Part shown: in pieces, positions 12,819-14,806 of the stretch | Layout: each line of letters begins with the position of its first letter | Numbering within the stretch: position 1 is the stretch's first letter | DNA from: Nitrospirota bacterium | GTDB taxonomy: Bacteria; Nitrospirota; 9FT-COMBO-42-15; HDB-SIOI813 | DNA length: 14,806 nucleotides | Assembly: GCA_016234155.1 (NCBI GenBank) | Contig: JACRGZ010000062.1 | Coordinates: 1-14,806 of the forward strand | Direction of reading: 5' to 3' | The notes under the pieces: generated by a model | What the model saw: the letters and a program-made list of their open reading frames with translations, nothing else | Told to the model about the DNA's origin: nothing | Database searches by the model: none | Made by a program: the position numbers and the translations under genes

Positions 12819-14180
12819 AACAGGATTTATGGCTTAGAAAATGAATACGGACTCATCTTTTCCTCAAGGGAGAAGAGCGCCATCCCCCTTGAGAGGATAC
12901 TGGGTTATCTCTTCGAAGGCATTATCTCCAATAGTTGGTCATCTAACGCGTTTCTCTCTAACGGTGCGAGGTTCTATCAGGATACAGGCTGTCACCCTGA
13001 GTATGCCACCCCTGAATGTGACAACATTATTGAACTTGTCATATACGACAAGGCAGGGGAGAGGATCATAGAAACATCTCTTAACATAGCTGAAAAAAAG
13101 ATGGCCGAGGATGGAATAGTCGGCCATATTTTTATTTACAAAAACAACACAGACTCTGCAGGCAACACATATGGGTGTCATGAAAACTATCTTATTGCAA
13201 GACATATAGACTTCTGGAGATTCTCAGAGCGTCTTATACCCTTCTTTGTCACAAGACAAATCTATACTGGCGCCGGTAAGGTGCTGAAAGAGTCTGGAAA
13301 GACATACTTTTCCATATCCCAGCGGGCCCCGCATATAAATCAGAAGATATCATGTTCCACCACTTCTTCGAGGAGTATTATCAATACGAGAGACGAACCC
13401 CACGCAGACGCAGAGAGATACCGCAGGCTGCATGTTATTGTCGGTGATGCGAACATGTCTGAATACACGACCTATCTGAAGGTTGGTACAACGGCCCTTA
13501 TCCTGCAGATGATCGAAGACGGTTATCCTGTAAGGGGGTTGGATCTGGACGACCCTGTCCGTGCGATAAAGGATATAGCAAAGGACCTGACACTGAAGAG
13601 ACCTGTAAGGATGGAAAATGGCAAGGCGCTTACGGCTATCGAGATACAGAGGAGTTATTTAGAACTGGTACAGGATTATCTTGCTGACAAAGAAAAAGAT
13701 GAAGTGACAAAAAATATCTTAATCAAATGGGAGTATGTGCTGAATAAATTAGAAAATAACCGGTCTGAATTATCAAGAGAAATAGACTGGGTGACAAAGT
13801 ATGAGCTCTTAAATACCTTCATGACAGAGAAGGGGTGCGACTGGGACGATCCGAGGATAGCCATGATGGACTTACAGTACCATGATATTAAAAGAAACAG
13901 GGGGATATATTATCTTCTTGACAAGGAAGGGTTGATCGAGAGGATTGTGGAAGAGAAGGATATACAACACGCCATAGAATACCCGCCGCAAAATACCAGG
14001 GCCAAACTGAGAGGGGACTTCATCCGTATCGCAAACATGAAGAACCGCTCTTACAGTGTGGATTGGACATACCTGAAATTGGACGGATACGGAGAGGAGA
14101 CCGTCCTCTGCATGGATCCCTTCGCATCATCCGACCGCCGCATCGAAAAGATGCTGTCATATATATTCTCCGGGCGGTAA
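12813..14180 (+). CDS. pafA: Pup-protein ligase PafA
   Basis: This 455-residue glutamine-synthetase-fold ligase phosphorylates the C-terminal Glu of Pup and couples it to lysine side chains. Motifs: YGLENEYGL (6-14), ARFYQDTGCHPEYATPEC (52-69, catalytic-position Asp57), IYKNNTDSAGNTYGCHENY (108-126), VTRQIYTGAGK (146-156), INTRDEPHAD (190-199) and GDANMSEYTTYLKVG. Compared with the paralogue at 9429 it lacks the Dop loop, which identifies it as the ligase. The segment RAPHINQKISCSTTSS (171-186) is somewhat different from Dop but keeps the frame. The ATG lies five bases after GAGG, which belongs to repeat copy 4. The ancestral start overlapped the prcA stop (ATGCATAA). The gene is last in the operon, and no clear terminator follows. 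Confidence 0.94.
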   Translation: MHNRIYGLENEYGLIFSSREKSAIPLERILGYLFEGIISNSWSSNAFLSNGARFYQDTGCHPEYATPECDNIIELVIYDKAGERIIETSLNIAEKKMAEDGIVGHIFIYKNNTDSAGNTYGCHENYLIARHIDFWRFSERLIPFFVTRQIYTGAGKVLKESGKTYFSISQRAPHINQKISCSTTSSRSIINTRDEPHADAERYRRLHVIVGDANMSEYTTYLKVGTTALILQMIEDGYPVRGLDLDDPVRAIKDIAKDLTLKRPVRMENGKALTAIEIQRSYLELVQDYLADKEKDEVTKNILIKWEYVLNKLENNRSELSREIDWVTKYELLNTFMTEKGCDWDDPRIAMMDLQYHDIKRNRGIYYLLDKEGLIERIVEEKDIQHAIEYPPQNTRAKLRGDFIRIANMKNRSYSVDWTYLKLDGYGEETVLCMDPFASSDRRIEKMLSYIFSGR

Positions 14181-14181
14181 G

Positions 14182-14210
14182 ATTCTCAAAACAAGGTATT
14201 CTCAAAACAA
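14182..14210 (+). repeat. 13-bp direct repeat after pafA
   Basis: ATTCTCAAAACAA occurs at 14182-14194 and 14198-14210, a 16-base period beginning just after the pafA stop. The function is unknown; it lies upstream of the next promoter. Confidence 0.7.
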
Positions 14211-14226
14211 AGGCTACTTATTGCAC

Positions 14227-14255
14227 TTGACAAAAGCAAATGCATGTTGTAATCT
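14227..14255 (+). promoter_or_regulatory. Sigma70-like promoter of the XRE-ImmA/IrrE gene pair
   Basis: Perfect TTGACA (14227-14232), a 17-base spacer and TAATCT (14250-14255). The expected transcription start near 14262 lies inside the palindrome described separately. An upstream in-frame ATG at 14240 lies within this promoter, which argues for the ATG at 14294 as the true start. Confidence 0.6.
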
Positions 14256-14265
14256 CATTACAACA
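14245..14265. promoter_or_regulatory. Palindromic operator candidate
   Basis: TGTTGTAAT-CTC-ATTACAACA is a perfect 9-bp dyad with a 3-base centre. It overlaps the -10 box and the predicted transcription start. This placement is typical of autorepression by the HTH protein encoded immediately downstream. Confidence 0.65.
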
Positions 14266-14293
14266 CAACACTTTATTGTCAAAGGGGGGCAAG

Positions 14294-14668
14294 ATGCCAA
14301 CAAAATTAACATTCGGTGAGTTTTTTAAAAAAAAGAGAACCGGTCTGAAAAAGACACTGCGTCAGTTCTGCGCCGAGAACAAGCTTGACCCCGGTAATAT
14401 CAGCAAGCTGGAAAGGGGTCTTATGGCCCCGCCGCAGGGAAGCGACAAACTTGAGGAGTATGCCGGTTACCTGCACATAAAAAAAGGCACCGATGACTGG
14501 TACAAATTTTTTGATCTTGCCCATATTGAATCCGGACGGATACCTGAAGAGCTACTCGAAGATGAGGCTGTTGCCGCATGCTTGCCTATTCTGTTCAGGA
14601 CACTGCGAGGCAAGAAAATCTCAGAGAAAAAACTCGACGAGCTGGTCCAGTTGATCCGCAAGGCATAG
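14294..14668 (+). CDS. XRE-family HTH regulator (antitoxin-like)
   Basis: This 124-residue protein has a Cro/C1-type helix-turn-helix near residues 8-50: FGEFFKKKRTGLKKTLRQFC followed by AENKLDPGNISKLERG, the last part being the usual recognition-helix signature. The C-terminal half (about 70-124) has no motif I recognise. The start chosen is ATG 14294, preceded by AAAGGGGGG. It has its own promoter with a palindromic operator. The next gene begins three bases after its stop, so the two form a small operon of the XRE plus ImmA/IrrE type, in which the peptidase commonly inactivates the repressor. It is unclear whether this pair is functionally connected to the proteasome operon or is simply next to it. 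Confidence 0.85.
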   Translation: MPTKLTFGEFFKKKRTGLKKTLRQFCAENKLDPGNISKLERGLMAPPQGSDKLEEYAGYLHIKKGTDDWYKFFDLAHIESGRIPEELLEDEAVAACLPILFRTLRGKKISEKKLDELVQLIRKA

Positions 14669-14671
14669 TCT

Positions 14672-14806
14672 ATGGCAAAAATCCCCATCTACAGTTATGA
14701 TGATTTGCGCAAGAAGGCCGATGATTTTTTGCGCACTCGCAACCCTTCCTCCATCATTCCAGTACCCATCGAAGAAATTGTCGAATTTGAGTTCAACATC
14801 AACATC
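14672..14806 (+). CDS. Probable ImmA/IrrE-family metallopeptidase (N-terminus only, cut by window)
   Basis: An open frame of 45 codons begins at ATG 14672, three bases after the XRE stop, and runs off the window. The visible part, with IYSYDDLRKKADDFL and later VPIEEIVEFEFNINI, resembles the leading helices of ImmA/IrrE (DUF955) proteins, where a P.(P/I)xxIxEFxxxI segment precedes the HExxH zinc site. That catalytic motif would lie beyond the window, so the assignment rests on this short segment and on the gene pairing. Confidence 0.6.
   Translation, partial: MAKIPIYSYDDLRKKADDFLRTRNPSSIIPVPIEEIVEFEFNINI

Noticed and set aside
12652..12837. 61-codon frame between prcA and pafA
   Set aside because: It is made almost entirely of repeat copy 4 and runs into pafA in another frame; similar short frames occur in the other copies for the same reason.
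14240..14293. Upstream in-frame start of the XRE gene
   Set aside because: That ATG lies within the proposed promoter and before the predicted transcription start; ATG 14294 has AAAGGGGGG upstream.

Overview
The window looks like a piece of chromosome from an uncultured Gram-negative bacterium outside the Actinobacteria. A Nitrospirota-like lineage is my best guess. This rests on mid-range GC, a complete Pup-proteasome operon set among unrelated housekeeping genes, and intergenic short repeats. It is inference; no rRNA or marker gene is present to confirm it.

Layout. (1) 1-680, minus strand: the N-terminal part of a PP2C-type Ser/Thr phosphatase, cut by the window edge. (2) 681-958: an intergenic stretch with a 17-bp inverted repeat and a sigma70-like promoter. 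(3) 959-3662, plus strand: a MerR-type regulator, a ParA-type ATPase fused to a C-terminal AMPK/CBM48-type glycogen-binding domain, and a ParA/MinD-like protein whose P-loop has degenerated. (4) 3811-4620, minus strand: a guanidine-modifying enzyme of the amidinotransferase/dihydrolase superfamily. (5) 4862-7497, plus strand: folE-queD-thiS-thiG-thiE, a cofactor run (pterin/7-deazaguanine, then thiamine) with tight or overlapping junctions. (6) 7588-14180, plus strand: mpa/arc-dop-pup-prcB-prcA-pafA, a complete pupylation and proteasome system. (7) 14294-14806: an XRE regulator with its own promoter and a perfect palindromic operator candidate, followed by the start of what looks like an ImmA/IrrE-type metallopeptidase gene.

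How it works together. PafA links the C-terminal Glu of Pup to lysines of target proteins and Dop removes it. Mpa recognises Pup through its coiled coil, unfolds the substrate and docks by its C-terminal GHYL on the PrcA ring. The PrcB Thr43 active sites then degrade the substrate. Pup already ends in GGE, so Dop is needed only for depupylation and not for deamidation.

The most distinctive structural feature is a family of four copies of a palindromic non-coding element of about 148-198 bp. They sit at gene junctions: parA/pseudo-parA, pseudo-parA/amidinotransferase, amidinotransferase/folE and prcA/pafA. Two copies are flanked by 11-bp direct repeats (perfect at prcA/pafA, 9/11 at parA), as expected of target-site duplication by a MITE-like element. 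The pre-insertion junctions can be reconstructed from the sequence. The insertions supply new stop codons and, at pafA, a new Shine-Dalgarno sequence.
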